Shown: in pieces, positions 8,790-16,271 of the stretch
How the letters are laid out: the number at the start of each line of letters is the position of its first letter
Position numbering within the stretch: position 1 is the first letter of the stretch
Assembly: GCA_002375995.1 (NCBI GenBank)
Contig: DFNI01000011.1
Span: forward strand, 1 to 64,000
Source: Acetothermia bacterium UBA3571
GTDB taxonomy: Bacteria > Bipolaricaulota > Bipolaricaulia > Bipolaricaulales > Bipolaricaulaceae
Length of the DNA stretch: 64,000 bases
Reading direction: 5' to 3'
The notes under the pieces: generated by a model
What the model saw: only the letters and a program-made list of their open reading frames with translations
What the model was told of the DNA's origin: nothing
Database searches by the model: none
Program-made: the position numbers and the translations under genes

Positions 8790-9147
8790 TCAATGGGACG
8801 GGCGCATGTTGCTTCCGGTTTGCAAAGATGATCTCACCGGCTTCCATCGGGCTTCACCCTCCGAGGCGTCCCCGAAATCGTGTTTCCTGTCATAGGCCTC
8901 GTTCAACATCTTCCCGTATTCCCGACCAAAAATCCCCGACTTCACGAAATGCTCGCCGAATAGGTTGATGACCCCCTTGTGGGAGGAAGCCCTCAGTCCC
9001 TATGGTAAGAAGGGCCGCCTCCGCCAGGAAGAACATCGCATAATAGCACCGCGATGCGCAGGAGTCGTAATCGCCCAATGCCAACGCCGCCTCGGCCGTC
9101 TTGAGAAACCTCCCCGCTTTGGAAACCAGATCCGTGATTTCCTTCAT
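8790..9147 (-). pseudogene. HEPN-domain protein (MNT partner), frameshifted
   Basis: The first frame encodes a HEPN N-terminus (residues 1-45, with ASRCYYAMFFLAEAALL) and then runs into unrelated residues, stopping at 8890. From about 8988 the neighbouring frame carries the missing family-like second half: SHKGVINLFGEHFVKSGIF, then EYGKMLNEAYDRKHDFGD, ending at a TGA at 8790-8792. Joining the frames gives about 119 aa, the usual size. The offset fits one extra base in the CTTCCTCCCAC run. Either the gene is broken or the assembly has an indel. It overlaps the MNT gene by 4 nt (ATGA). HEPN proteins of this type are RNase toxins neutralised by the adjacent MNT. Confidence 0.75.
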
Positions 9148-9548
9148 ACCGGAACGCCCTCCCCTCTCACGTTGAGGAGGAAAGGCGAGTTGTAGGATTT
9201 GTAAAAACTCTCAGGGAGCACAACCACCGAAACCAGCTCACCTTCCTCGAGGAGGATGTCCAACAGGAGATCGCTTAAACTTCGACGCACCTCATCGGGC
9301 CTCAACGTATCGTCCACCACCACCAGGAGGTCCACATCGGAATCTTCCGTTGCCGCCCCGCGCGCATGAGAGCCGTAAAGGATCACGGCCTTGAGGCGTG
9401 AGCCGTATCTTTCCTCCAGGAACGTAATAGGCCAACACGTCGTGCCCCCCTTAGGGGCCCAGATCGCCGCCAGCTCGTCCAAGAGCACCACCGGAAAAGC
9501 GGCAGGCTCATCGGGAAGATCCAATCCCAGCTCCCGCAGCCTTTCCAT
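9144..9548 (-). CDS. Minimal nucleotidyltransferase (MNT) antitoxin with a foreign N-terminus
   Basis: MNT proteins of HEPN/MNT pairs are small nucleotidyltransferase-fold antitoxins. The exact GSx10DxD signature is present (GSH...DSDVDLLVVV), followed by a typical C-terminal half. The family N-terminus is missing: codons for residues 1 to about 38 (MERLRELGLDLPDE onward) are the tail of an IS481-type transposase, whose remnant lies directly upstream. The reading frame therefore opens in insertion-sequence DNA and runs into the MNT at about FLEERYGSRLKAVILYG. Whether a functional protein is made from this chimeric start is unknown. Confidence 0.75.
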   Translation of the reverse strand: MERLRELGLDLPDEPAAFPVVLLDELAAIWAPKGGTTCWPITFLEERYGSRLKAVILYGSHARGAATEDSDVDLLVVVDDTLRPDEVRRSLSDLLLDILLEEGELVSVVVLPESFYKSYNSPFLLNVRGEGVPV

Positions 9549-10210
9549 CCGGTCCTTTCCTCCATCCCTGCCTCGAAATGGGGACGCTCCACGTTGTAGT
9601 CACCGCCACCTTTGGCCCAACACCAGGAACCCCTCAGTGGTGGCCACCTCTCCCAAGCAAGGGATGTAAAAACTCCTCGCCGCAGGCGCCGGCACAGCCT
9701 CGCGCCGAAGGGCCGGTAACAACTCCTTTTCCAGCTTCGCCAGGTGATGGGGTTCTCGTCCCCGAACTCACTTCCCCGGGCCCCCTGTCATCGCGCCTCC
9801 ACCTCGATCCCCCACGCCCTCACCCACCCCATCACTTTGAACCTGGTCCTGGCCTCAAGGAAGGTCCACTGGTACCGGGGAAGTGGAAGAGAAGCCCGTA
9901 ACGCGTTACACGTCCCGGAGCTATTCCAGGGCATAGGCGATCCTCCTCCTTCCCCAACCCCGCTCCCTCTTCAACTCAACCACCCTCTCCTCGACCTCCG
10001 GTGGGGTGCTACAGGGGGACCGCTTCGGCCGCGGCGAGCGGTCGTAAAGACCAGCTTCACCTTCCTCCCTGTACCGCTGCCGCACCCACTTCCTCACGGT
10101 GTTGCGGGATATAGAAAGCCTCCGGGCTGTCTCCCGGATGCCCCCACGTTCCCGGTAAACCTCCACGATCTCGAGCCTCAGCACGAACTTGCCCTTCTTG
10201 TAGCCAGGCC
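9425..10210 (-). mobile_element. Decayed IS481-family transposase remnant
   Basis: Reading the minus strand, pieces of one transposase follow in order but in different frames. A helix-turn-helix N-terminus lies at 9921-10184 (RETARRLSISRNTVRKW). Next is the start of the DDE catalytic core (RYQWTFLEARTRFKVMGW, about 9795-9870), followed by GSEFGDEN (about 9750-9773). After that come SFYIPCLGE and GFLVLGQRW (about 9610-9670) and YNVERPHFEAGME (about 9560-9600). The C-terminal tail is RLRELGLDLPDE then HDVLAYY (about 9425-9545). The total is about 750 bp against roughly 1 kb for an intact gene, so internal parts are lost. Family assignment is from memory of IS481/ISL-type transposases. Confidence 0.7.
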
Positions 10211-10242
10211 GTAAAGTTGCGGTAGGGTGTGGCGAAACACTC

Positions 10243-10297
10243 CGGCATCCCTCCTTACTTCAGGTGTTCCATCGGCTCTCCAATAGGAGGGATGCCG
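10243..10297. repeat. 13-bp perfect inverted repeat with 29-bp spacer
   Basis: CGGCATCCCTCCT at 10243-10255 is the exact reverse complement of AGGAGGGATGCCG at 10285-10297. It lies immediately outside the 5' side of the transposase remnant. It could be a leftover element end, a recombination scar or a stem-loop; no T-run follows, so it does not look like an intrinsic terminator. Confidence 0.6.
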
Positions 10298-10741
10298 CAC
10301 ATTTTCAAGAACTCCTCGAATGCCCCAAGGTCCAGCACCTGGGGTGGGTCACCATGTCTTTGCGCACTTACTGGCGCCGGTTGACAAAAGCAATCACCGG
10401 GATCTTTTTGCTTTAGGTTTGGCGCTGCGAGGCTTAGGATCGACATTTTGGAAGCAATCAAATGGGTCTACACACTGCGCGCTCTGCCACCCAGGGCGGC
10501 GCCGCTGCCCCCAGATTTTGTGAACACCTTGGGCCCACGCCCGACACACTCCGACCACGCTAGGATGGTCCTTTACCTTCGCTTCAAAATGTACCCGTAA
10601 CATCCCTCGTAACCTTGCCTTCAACCTGAACATCTGGGCTTGCACTTTAGGGTTAGAACTGCGTTTTTACAGAGGGAACCTTTGCATATTAGGGGCCGTT
10701 GCAGTGTACTCTTTGGAACCCGCCCGCAGATCAACAGGCCA
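10298..10741. other. Gene-poor stretch with a possible decayed reading frame
   Basis: No intact gene is recognised here. On the minus strand a frame opens at 10645 (MQAQMFRLKARLRG, later VCRAWAQGVHKIWGQ) and stops at 10394. An overlapping frame continues to 10255 and ends LDLGAFEEFLKMCGIPPIGE; the two may be halves of one frameshifted gene of about 130 aa. I cannot assign it. No tmRNA is visible beside smpB. Confidence 0.35.
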
Positions 10742-11206
10742 TCAAAACCGGTACCGTTTCATGGCCTCGCGGGCGCGGCGCTCCTCTTCCTCCTCGATGA
10801 GTTTGCGGCGCTTGTCCGCCTTGGTGCGGCCCCGCGCTACCGCTAACTCCACTTTAGCATAACCCCGCTCGTTAAAGTAGAGGGAAAGCGGCACCAGGGT
10901 GTAGCCGGACATGGCCACCTTGCCCGCCAGGCGCGCGATCTCCCGTTTCTTCAGGAGCAATTTCCGTGGGCGCTCGGGATCGTGGCCGGTATGGGCTGAG
11001 CTTTTATCGTAGGGGGCGATGTGCATGTCGTAGAGGAAGACCTCGCCGTCCACCACCTTCGCGTATGCCCCGTCCAATGAGACCCGTCCGGCCCGAAGAG
11101 ACTTCACCTCCGAGCCGGTAAGCACGATCCCAGCCTCATAGGTCTCCTCAACCTCGTAATCTCGTTTGGCTTTACGATTGCGCGCCACAATCTTCCGCTC
11201 TCCCAT
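10742..11206 (-). CDS. smpB: SsrA-binding protein SmpB
   Basis: SmpB delivers tmRNA to stalled ribosomes for trans-translation. The 154-aa product has the family core: KIVARNRKAKRDY at the N-terminus, GIVLTGSEVKSLRAGRVSL, and a basic C-terminal tail (RGRTKADKRRKLIEEE) that inserts into the mRNA channel. The ATG at 11206 is chosen because the conserved region begins there and AAAGGGA precedes it; the longer in-frame reading adds 47 unrelated residues. Its presence marks the organism as a bacterium. The tmRNA gene itself is not in the flanking DNA. Confidence 0.97.
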   Translation of the reverse strand: MGERKIVARNRKAKRDYEVEETYEAGIVLTGSEVKSLRAGRVSLDGAYAKVVDGEVFLYDMHIAPYDKSSAHTGHDPERPRKLLLKKREIARLAGKVAMSGYTLVPLSLYFNERGYAKVELAVARGRTKADKRRKLIEEEEERRAREAMKRYRF

Positions 11207-11254
11207 GCTTCCCTTTAAACTACCCGTGCGTTCACAGAGAAGCAAGGAGGGACG

Positions 11255-13102
11255 ATGAAGGGAGTTTGGGGCAGGTACCTGGAGGTAGATCTCACAAGTG
11301 GAGACATAAAGGCTCGGGAAATCCCCGAGCGCTGGTATCGATTGCACCTCGGGGGACGGGGGATCGCAGCGCGGTTATTGCTGGAGCTCGTGCCCCCTAA
11401 GGCCGATGCTTTGGGCCCGGAAAACGTCCTTATCTTCGCCACCGGGCCCCTCCAGGGAACGGGGGTCGCCGGGGCAGGGAGGCATGTGGTGGCAGCTAAG
11501 TCCCCGAAAACCAACTCCATCTCTGACTCTTATGCCGGGGGGTATTTCGCCCACGAGCTTGGCCGTTCGGGGTACGATGGGATCATCTTCCGTGGCGTGG
11601 CCCCGCGTCCGGTTTATCTCTTGCTCTACGACGGAAAGGCAGAGCTCCGCGAGGCAGAGGATCTGTGGGGCAAGACCACCGGCGAAACGGAGGATGCCTT
11701 GCGGGCAAGGCACCCCGGAGCACGGGTTGCTTGTATCGGCCCTGCAGGAGAGCGATTGGTGATCCAGGCTTGCGTCATTCACGACAAGACCCGGGCCGCC
11801 GGGAGACCGGGCCTCGGGGCGGTGATGGGATCGAAGCGTCTCAAGGCCGTGGTGGTGAAGGGGCACGCCGAAAAAGAGCTCGCCGATCCGGACGCTTTTC
11901 GTCGTGCCCGGGCGGAGTTCGCCCGCACCCTCACCGAGGACGCCAGCACGGTGGAGTTCGGGAAATACGGTACCGCTCGAGGGCTCACGTGGCTCTCGGA
12001 GATGGGGATTCTCCCCACCGAGAACTTCCGCGAAGGGGTGTTCGACCCCGCGGAAGAGATCGGGGGCGAGCGCATGGCAGAAACGATCCTCGTGGACCGG
12101 GAGACCTGTGCCGGTTGCCCGATCCGCTGTAAACGGGTGGTGCGCACCGAGTTCCGCGGACGCACGGTGGAGCCCGACTACGGGGGGCCAGAGTATGAAA
12201 CCCTAGCCTCCTTTGGTTCCCTGTGTAAGTGTTCTGACCTTTCGGCCATCGCCCTCGCCAACCAGCTTTGCAACGCCTACGGCCTAGACACCATATCGGT
12301 GGGCGTCGCCGTCGCTACCCTGATGGAGGCCTCGGAAAAGAGTCTCATCGACGAACGGGTCCCTTGGGGCGATCCCGAGGCGGTGATCACATGGGTGGAG
12401 CGGATCGCTTATCGAGAGGGTCTGGGCGATGAGATTGCTGCCGGAACGGAATGCTTCGCCGAGCGAATAGGGGCAGAGTACGTAATGACCATCAAGGGGG
12501 TGGAGGTGCCGATGCACGAGCCCCGGGGCAAAGTGGGATTGGGGATCTCTTACGCCGTGAGCCCCCGGGGCGCTACCCACCTCGAGGGGACGCACGACAC
12601 CATGATCGAAGGCGACGCTCCTACCCCGGAGCTCGGGGTGACGCAGGGCATGGACCGTTTCGCGTTGAGGGGGAAGGCACCCCTGGTAAAACTCTATGAA
12701 GATCTCCGTTCCTTCACCAACTCCCTCGTCCTCTGTGCTTTCGTCACCCGGGAGACGGGGCCGAATTACAACTTCCCCCTTATACGGGAGATGCTCCGCC
12801 ATGCCACGGGGATAGAACTCACCCCGGAGGGGATGCTCCTGATCGGTGAGCGCAACTTCAATCTCCTGCGGCTTTATTCTGGATTTGTGGGGTACCGGCG
12901 CGAGCACGACCGGCTCCCCCGGCGTTTTCACGAGCCCCTTCCCCGGGGGAAGTCTGCGGGCCGTCCCATCCCGGAGCGAGAGTTCCAAGAAGAGCTCGAC
13001 GCCTACTACCGGCTCCGCGGCTGGGACGAGCGGGGCCCTACCCCGGAGCGGTTGCGTCAACTGGGTTTGGGGGAAATAGCGGAGATGGTGGTGCGGGAAT
13101 GA
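11255..13102 (+). CDS. Aldehyde:ferredoxin oxidoreductase family tungstoenzyme (AOR)
   Basis: AOR-family enzymes oxidise aldehydes to acids with ferredoxin, using a tungsto-bispterin and one [4Fe-4S] cluster. The 615-aa product has the full-length architecture: an N-terminal pterin-binding domain (LGGRGIAARLL, then GVAGAGRHVVAAKSP and SYAGGYFAHELGRSGYDGI) and cluster ligands starting DRETCAGCPIRCKR (near residue 287) with a distal C in LVLCAFV (near 494). GGAGGGAC before the ATG is a strong ribosome site. The substrate cannot be told from sequence. mobB follows 86 nt downstream. Tungsten use and ferredoxin coupling point to an anaerobe. Confidence 0.95.
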   Translation: MKGVWGRYLEVDLTSGDIKAREIPERWYRLHLGGRGIAARLLLELVPPKADALGPENVLIFATGPLQGTGVAGAGRHVVAAKSPKTNSISDSYAGGYFAHELGRSGYDGIIFRGVAPRPVYLLLYDGKAELREAEDLWGKTTGETEDALRARHPGARVACIGPAGERLVIQACVIHDKTRAAGRPGLGAVMGSKRLKAVVVKGHAEKELADPDAFRRARAEFARTLTEDASTVEFGKYGTARGLTWLSEMGILPTENFREGVFDPAEEIGGERMAETILVDRETCAGCPIRCKRVVRTEFRGRTVEPDYGGPEYETLASFGSLCKCSDLSAIALANQLCNAYGLDTISVGVAVATLMEASEKSLIDERVPWGDPEAVITWVERIAYREGLGDEIAAGTECFAERIGAEYVMTIKGVEVPMHEPRGKVGLGISYAVSPRGATHLEGTHDTMIEGDAPTPELGVTQGMDRFALRGKAPLVKLYEDLRSFTNSLVLCAFVTRETGPNYNFPLIREMLRHATGIELTPEGMLLIGERNFNLLRLYSGFVGYRREHDRLPRRFHEPLPRGKSAGRPIPEREFQEELDAYYRLRGWDERGPTPERLRQLGLGEIAEMVVRE

Positions 13103-13188
13103 GGGGAGGCCGCCGTCACGGTGGTGGATAGCGTGAACTGCGAATTCCTTTTCGCTCATCACCCCCTGTTCGTTGCGCGTCCCTGGGT

Positions 13189-13686
13189 ATGAAACTCGTG
13201 GCGTTCGTGGGGCACAAGAGGTCGGGTAAGACACGGTTCATCTGCGAGCTTATCCCGGTCCTCCGGGCCCGGGGGTATCGGGTTGGCACGGTCAAGCACG
13301 TCTCCCCGGAGGTGGAGCCCGACGCGCCCGACACCGACACTTACCGGCACCGGTTGGCTGGGGCCGAAAAGGTCCTTCTTTACTCGAGCCGCCACGGGGC
13401 CGTCTTCTGGGACCACGGGGGAACCGAGGTTTCCGAGTTCATAGGGAAGTTCCTCGGTGACCTGGATATCGTGCTCCTGGAGGGGTTCAAGGGGGCTTCC
13501 TACCCCAAGATCGAGATCTATTCTGGAGGTGAACCCCTGGCCGGGGCGATCCCCGTGCTCGCCGTGGTCACGAACCAAAAGGTGATCGTTCCCGATGGAG
13601 TGCGTATCCTCCCCCGGGATCCCGAGATCGTGGCCGATTTCATCGAGGCCGAGGTCCCCGAAGCCCCTGGGGAAGGAATGGGTTGA
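13189..13686 (+). CDS. mobB: Molybdopterin-guanine dinucleotide biosynthesis protein MobB
   Basis: MobB is a GTP-binding adapter in late molybdenum/tungsten cofactor maturation. The 165-aa protein opens with a P-loop (FVGHKRSGKT, residues 6-15) and has the family VGTVKHVSPE segment and LDIVLLEGFKGASYPKIEIY. It lies in the same direction as the AOR gene, 86 nt downstream, suggesting joint expression. Known AORs carry a pterin without nucleotide, so MobB may serve other molybdoenzymes or act only in cofactor delivery. The gene converges with the arsR-type gene, 5 nt apart. Confidence 0.93.
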   Translation: MKLVAFVGHKRSGKTRFICELIPVLRARGYRVGTVKHVSPEVEPDAPDTDTYRHRLAGAEKVLLYSSRHGAVFWDHGGTEVSEFIGKFLGDLDIVLLEGFKGASYPKIEIYSGGEPLAGAIPVLAVVTNQKVIVPDGVRILPRDPEIVADFIEAEVPEAPGEGMG

Positions 13687-13691
13687 GCGTC

Positions 13692-14033
13692 TCAGGCTCC
13701 CCTGTGGAGCACGTGATCATATCCGCAGCGGAAGAGCTCCACCACGTGCTCGTCGTCGAGGGAGTAATAGATGGATTTCCCCTCCCGGCGGGTCTTCACC
13801 AGGCCCTGCATCCGGAGGATCCTCAGGTGATGGGACGTGGCGGGTTGCGATATCCCTAAAAGCTGGGCGAGGTCGTGCACGCACAGTTCGCCTTGGGAGA
13901 GGAGGTAGAGGATCTTCACCCGGGTGGGATCGGCGAGCACGCGGAAGGTTTCCGCCAGCCGCATGGCGGCCTCGGGATCGGGCATCTTCTTCAAGAGCTT
14001 CTCGGCTTCCTTTTCGCTCAACGCGTGATACAT
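13692..14033 (-). CDS. ArsR/SmtB-family metal-sensing repressor
   Basis: This 113-aa winged-helix repressor has the recognition region LAQLLGISQPATSHHLRIL and the alpha-3 metal motif ELCVHDL (C51, D54), as in CadC/SmtB/CmtR-type sensors. A second cysteine lies at the C-terminus (LFRCGYDHVLH) with two histidines, which could complete a Zn or Cd site. It is divergent from the P1B-ATPase gene, and the intergenic dyad at 14101-14118 is the likely operator. Metal binding should release it and induce the pump. Specificity is inferred from the partner pump. Confidence 0.92.
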   Translation of the reverse strand: MYHALSEKEAEKLLKKMPDPEAAMRLAETFRVLADPTRVKILYLLSQGELCVHDLAQLLGISQPATSHHLRILRMQGLVKTRREGKSIYYSLDDEHVVELFRCGYDHVLHRGA

Positions 14034-14100
14034 AACCCTTTCACTTTAACCCCTAGGGGGCCTTGAACCAAGGAGCGGGAACAGCTATAAATTAGCAAAC

Positions 14101-14118
14101 AATTAAACAGCTGTTCAT
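14101..14118. promoter_or_regulatory. ArsR/SmtB-type operator dyad
   Basis: AATTAAACAGCTGTTCAT contains the perfect 10-bp palindrome AACAGCTGTT (14106-14115) and extends imperfectly to the form TxAACAxxTGTTxA, matching the 12-2-12 type operators of SmtB/CadC/ZiaR repressors. It lies between the divergent arsR-type and zntA-type genes, 15 bp before the pump ATG at 14133. TATAAATT at 14085-14092 is a possible -10 region for the pump. Confidence 0.7.
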
Positions 14119-14132
14119 AGATGGTGAGCTTT

Positions 14133-16271
14133 ATGAATCGCACCAAAAACGCGAATGCAAAGGAAACCCAGGAGTTCCGAGTGGGCACGATCCACTGCCC
14201 CTCCTGTGCCTTGCAGCTCCAGCGACGCCTCGAGGCGGTACAAGGGGTGGAAGGTGCAGAAGTAAGCCTTCTCGATGGAGTGGTCCGGGTGGTCTATGAC
14301 CCCAAACGCATCGGAACCCCGGAGCTCGAAAAGGCCGTGGTTACCCTCGGGGGACAGATCGTCCACCTGGAGGACCACAACCATGACCACACGGGAGATC
14401 GGCTCACCTTGATCTCGGGCGTCTTCCTCCTCGCCGGGGGCCTCGCCTACCTCGCCGGGAACGTGGTCCTGGGTAGGGTGTGGGATGTGGCCATACCCCT
14501 CTCCGGCCTCCTCTTCGGCATCGGGGCCGCCACCGGGGGGCTGCCCGTGCTGCGGCGCGCGCTCTCGGAGCTCAAGCGGAGGCTCCTCGGCATCGACCTC
14601 CTCGTCTCCATCGCCATCATCGGCGCCCTGGCCTTGGGGGAATCCTTCGAAGCGGCAGCCCTCGCTTTTCTATTCGGGGTCGCGGAGTGGCTGGAGGAGA
14701 AGGCCGCGGCCCGGGCCCGCCGCTCCATCCGGGATCTACTGGATCGGGCCCCGAAACGTGTGACCGTGTTGCGGGAGGGCCGGGAGATCGAGCTCCCCGT
14801 GGAGGCGGTGTCTCCCGGTGAGGTGATCCTCGTCCGGCCCGGGGAAACTATCGGGCTCGACGGGGTGGTGGTCCGGGGCCGCTCCAGCGTCTCCGAGGCC
14901 CCCGTCACCGGGGAGTCCACTCCGGTGACGAAGGAGGGAGGGGACCCCGTTTACGCCGGTACCTTGAACGAAGACGGGTCGCTGGAGGTGCGGGTAATTC
15001 GCTCCGCCGGAGAGAGCACCTTGGCCCGGATCGCCGCCCTGGTGGAAGAGGCACAACACCGGAAGGCCCCGGTGGAGCGGACCGTGAACCGCTTCGCCCG
15101 CTACTATACCCCCGCCGTGGTGGGAGCGGCCGTCCTCGTGGCCGTCATTCCCACCGCCCTGGGTTTCCCTCTCCGGGACTGGATCCTTCGGGCACTGATG
15201 CTCCTCGTCATTGCCTGCCCCTGTGCCCTCGCCATCTCCACCCCGGTGTCCATGATCTCTGCTTTAGTGGCTTCGGCCAAGCGGGGGATATTGGTAAAAG
15301 GCGGCGCGGCGTTGGAGGCCATCGCGAAAGTGCGGTTCCTGGCCGTGGACAAGACCGGCACCCTCACCACCGGAGAGCTGCGAGCGGAAGTGGTGCCGCT
15401 TGACGGAACGGACACGCGGGAGATCCTAAGAGTTGCCGCGGCCCTGGAGAAAGGAAGCGAACATCCCATCGCCCGGGCTATACGGGCGCTCGCGGAAGGA
15501 GAGGATCACCTGCCGGAGGTCACAGACTTTAAGGCCCTTCCGGGCTTGGGAGTGAGGGGTAGGATCCAAGGGGAAGAGTATGTGGTGGGACGTCCCGAGC
15601 TCTTCGGGGACATGCCCCCCGCGGTGCAAAAACTCATCTCCTCGGGGAGGAGCGTGGTGCTGGTGGGTAAGGAAAAGGGCCCCATCGGCGCGATCCTCCT
15701 CTCCGACGAGATCCGCCCCGAAGCCCGGGAGGCCATCGCGGCCACAAGGAGGTTGGGGGTGGAACCGGTTCTCCTCACCGGGGACCGGGCCCCGGTGGCC
15801 AGGGCGGTGGCCGAGGCGTTAGGAATCAAGGAGGTCCACGCCGAACTCCTTCCGGAGAAGAAGCTCTCCCTAGTGGAGGACCTCAGGAGGCGCGGTGGAG
15901 TAGCGTTCGCGGGAGATGGGATAAACGATGCCCCCGCCCTTGCAGCTGCGGACGTGGGGATCGCCATGGGCGCCATCGGGACCGACGCCGCCATCGAGGC
16001 CGGCGATGTAACGCTGATGCGCGACGACCTCCGGGATGTCCCCCGGTTGATCTCCCTGGGCCGCCGGACCCTGCGGGTAATCCGGTGGAACATTGGGATC
16101 GCCCTGGCGTTGAAGCTCGCCGTGGCCGGGTTCGCCTTCGCCGGCTTCGCTTCCCTGGCCCTGGCCGTCCTCATAGGCGATGTTGGGGGGACGTTGGTGG
16201 TCACCGGGAACGCCATGCGCCTCCAACGGCCCGTATTTGAACCGAAAAATGAGGAGGTGTCGGACGCATGA
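14133..16271 (+). CDS. Zn/Cd/Co-type P1B heavy-metal ATPase
   Basis: This P-type ATPase exports soft divalent metals across the cytoplasmic membrane. The 712-aa protein has an N-terminal heavy-metal-associated domain with CPSC (about residues 19-22), a short HNHDH metal-binding linker, the transmembrane CPCALAIST motif, DKTGTLTTG phosphorylation loop, SEHPIARAI nucleotide site and GDGINDAPAL hinge. CPC with a CadA/ZntA-like layout suggests Zn/Cd/Pb rather than Cu. The ATG at 14133 is favoured by GGTGAG 4 nt upstream; one at 14121 adds four residues. It is controlled by the divergent ArsR protein and overlaps the next gene by 4 nt. Confidence 0.95.
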   Translation: MNRTKNANAKETQEFRVGTIHCPSCALQLQRRLEAVQGVEGAEVSLLDGVVRVVYDPKRIGTPELEKAVVTLGGQIVHLEDHNHDHTGDRLTLISGVFLLAGGLAYLAGNVVLGRVWDVAIPLSGLLFGIGAATGGLPVLRRALSELKRRLLGIDLLVSIAIIGALALGESFEAAALAFLFGVAEWLEEKAAARARRSIRDLLDRAPKRVTVLREGREIELPVEAVSPGEVILVRPGETIGLDGVVVRGRSSVSEAPVTGESTPVTKEGGDPVYAGTLNEDGSLEVRVIRSAGESTLARIAALVEEAQHRKAPVERTVNRFARYYTPAVVGAAVLVAVIPTALGFPLRDWILRALMLLVIACPCALAISTPVSMISALVASAKRGILVKGGAALEAIAKVRFLAVDKTGTLTTGELRAEVVPLDGTDTREILRVAAALEKGSEHPIARAIRALAEGEDHLPEVTDFKALPGLGVRGRIQGEEYVVGRPELFGDMPPAVQKLISSGRSVVLVGKEKGPIGAILLSDEIRPEAREAIAATRRLGVEPVLLTGDRAPVARAVAEALGIKEVHAELLPEKKLSLVEDLRRRGGVAFAGDGINDAPALAAADVGIAMGAIGTDAAIEAGDVTLMRDDLRDVPRLISLGRRTLRVIRWNIGIALALKLAVAGFAFAGFASLALAVLIGDVGGTLVVTGNAMRLQRPVFEPKNEEVSDA

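Noticed and set aside
7390..8895. 501-aa plus-strand frame opposite hsdM
   Set aside because: Antisense to a strong HsdM; composition (Gly/Val/His/Pro/Asp-rich) is the usual shadow of GC-rich coding DNA.
1..10300. hsdR (type I restriction subunit) within the island
   Set aside because: No helicase or nuclease motifs of HsdR are present; it may lie beyond position 1 or be absent.
10298..10741. tmRNA (ssrA) beside smpB
   Set aside because: No tag-peptide frame, tRNA-like ends or CCA terminus could be found on either strand.
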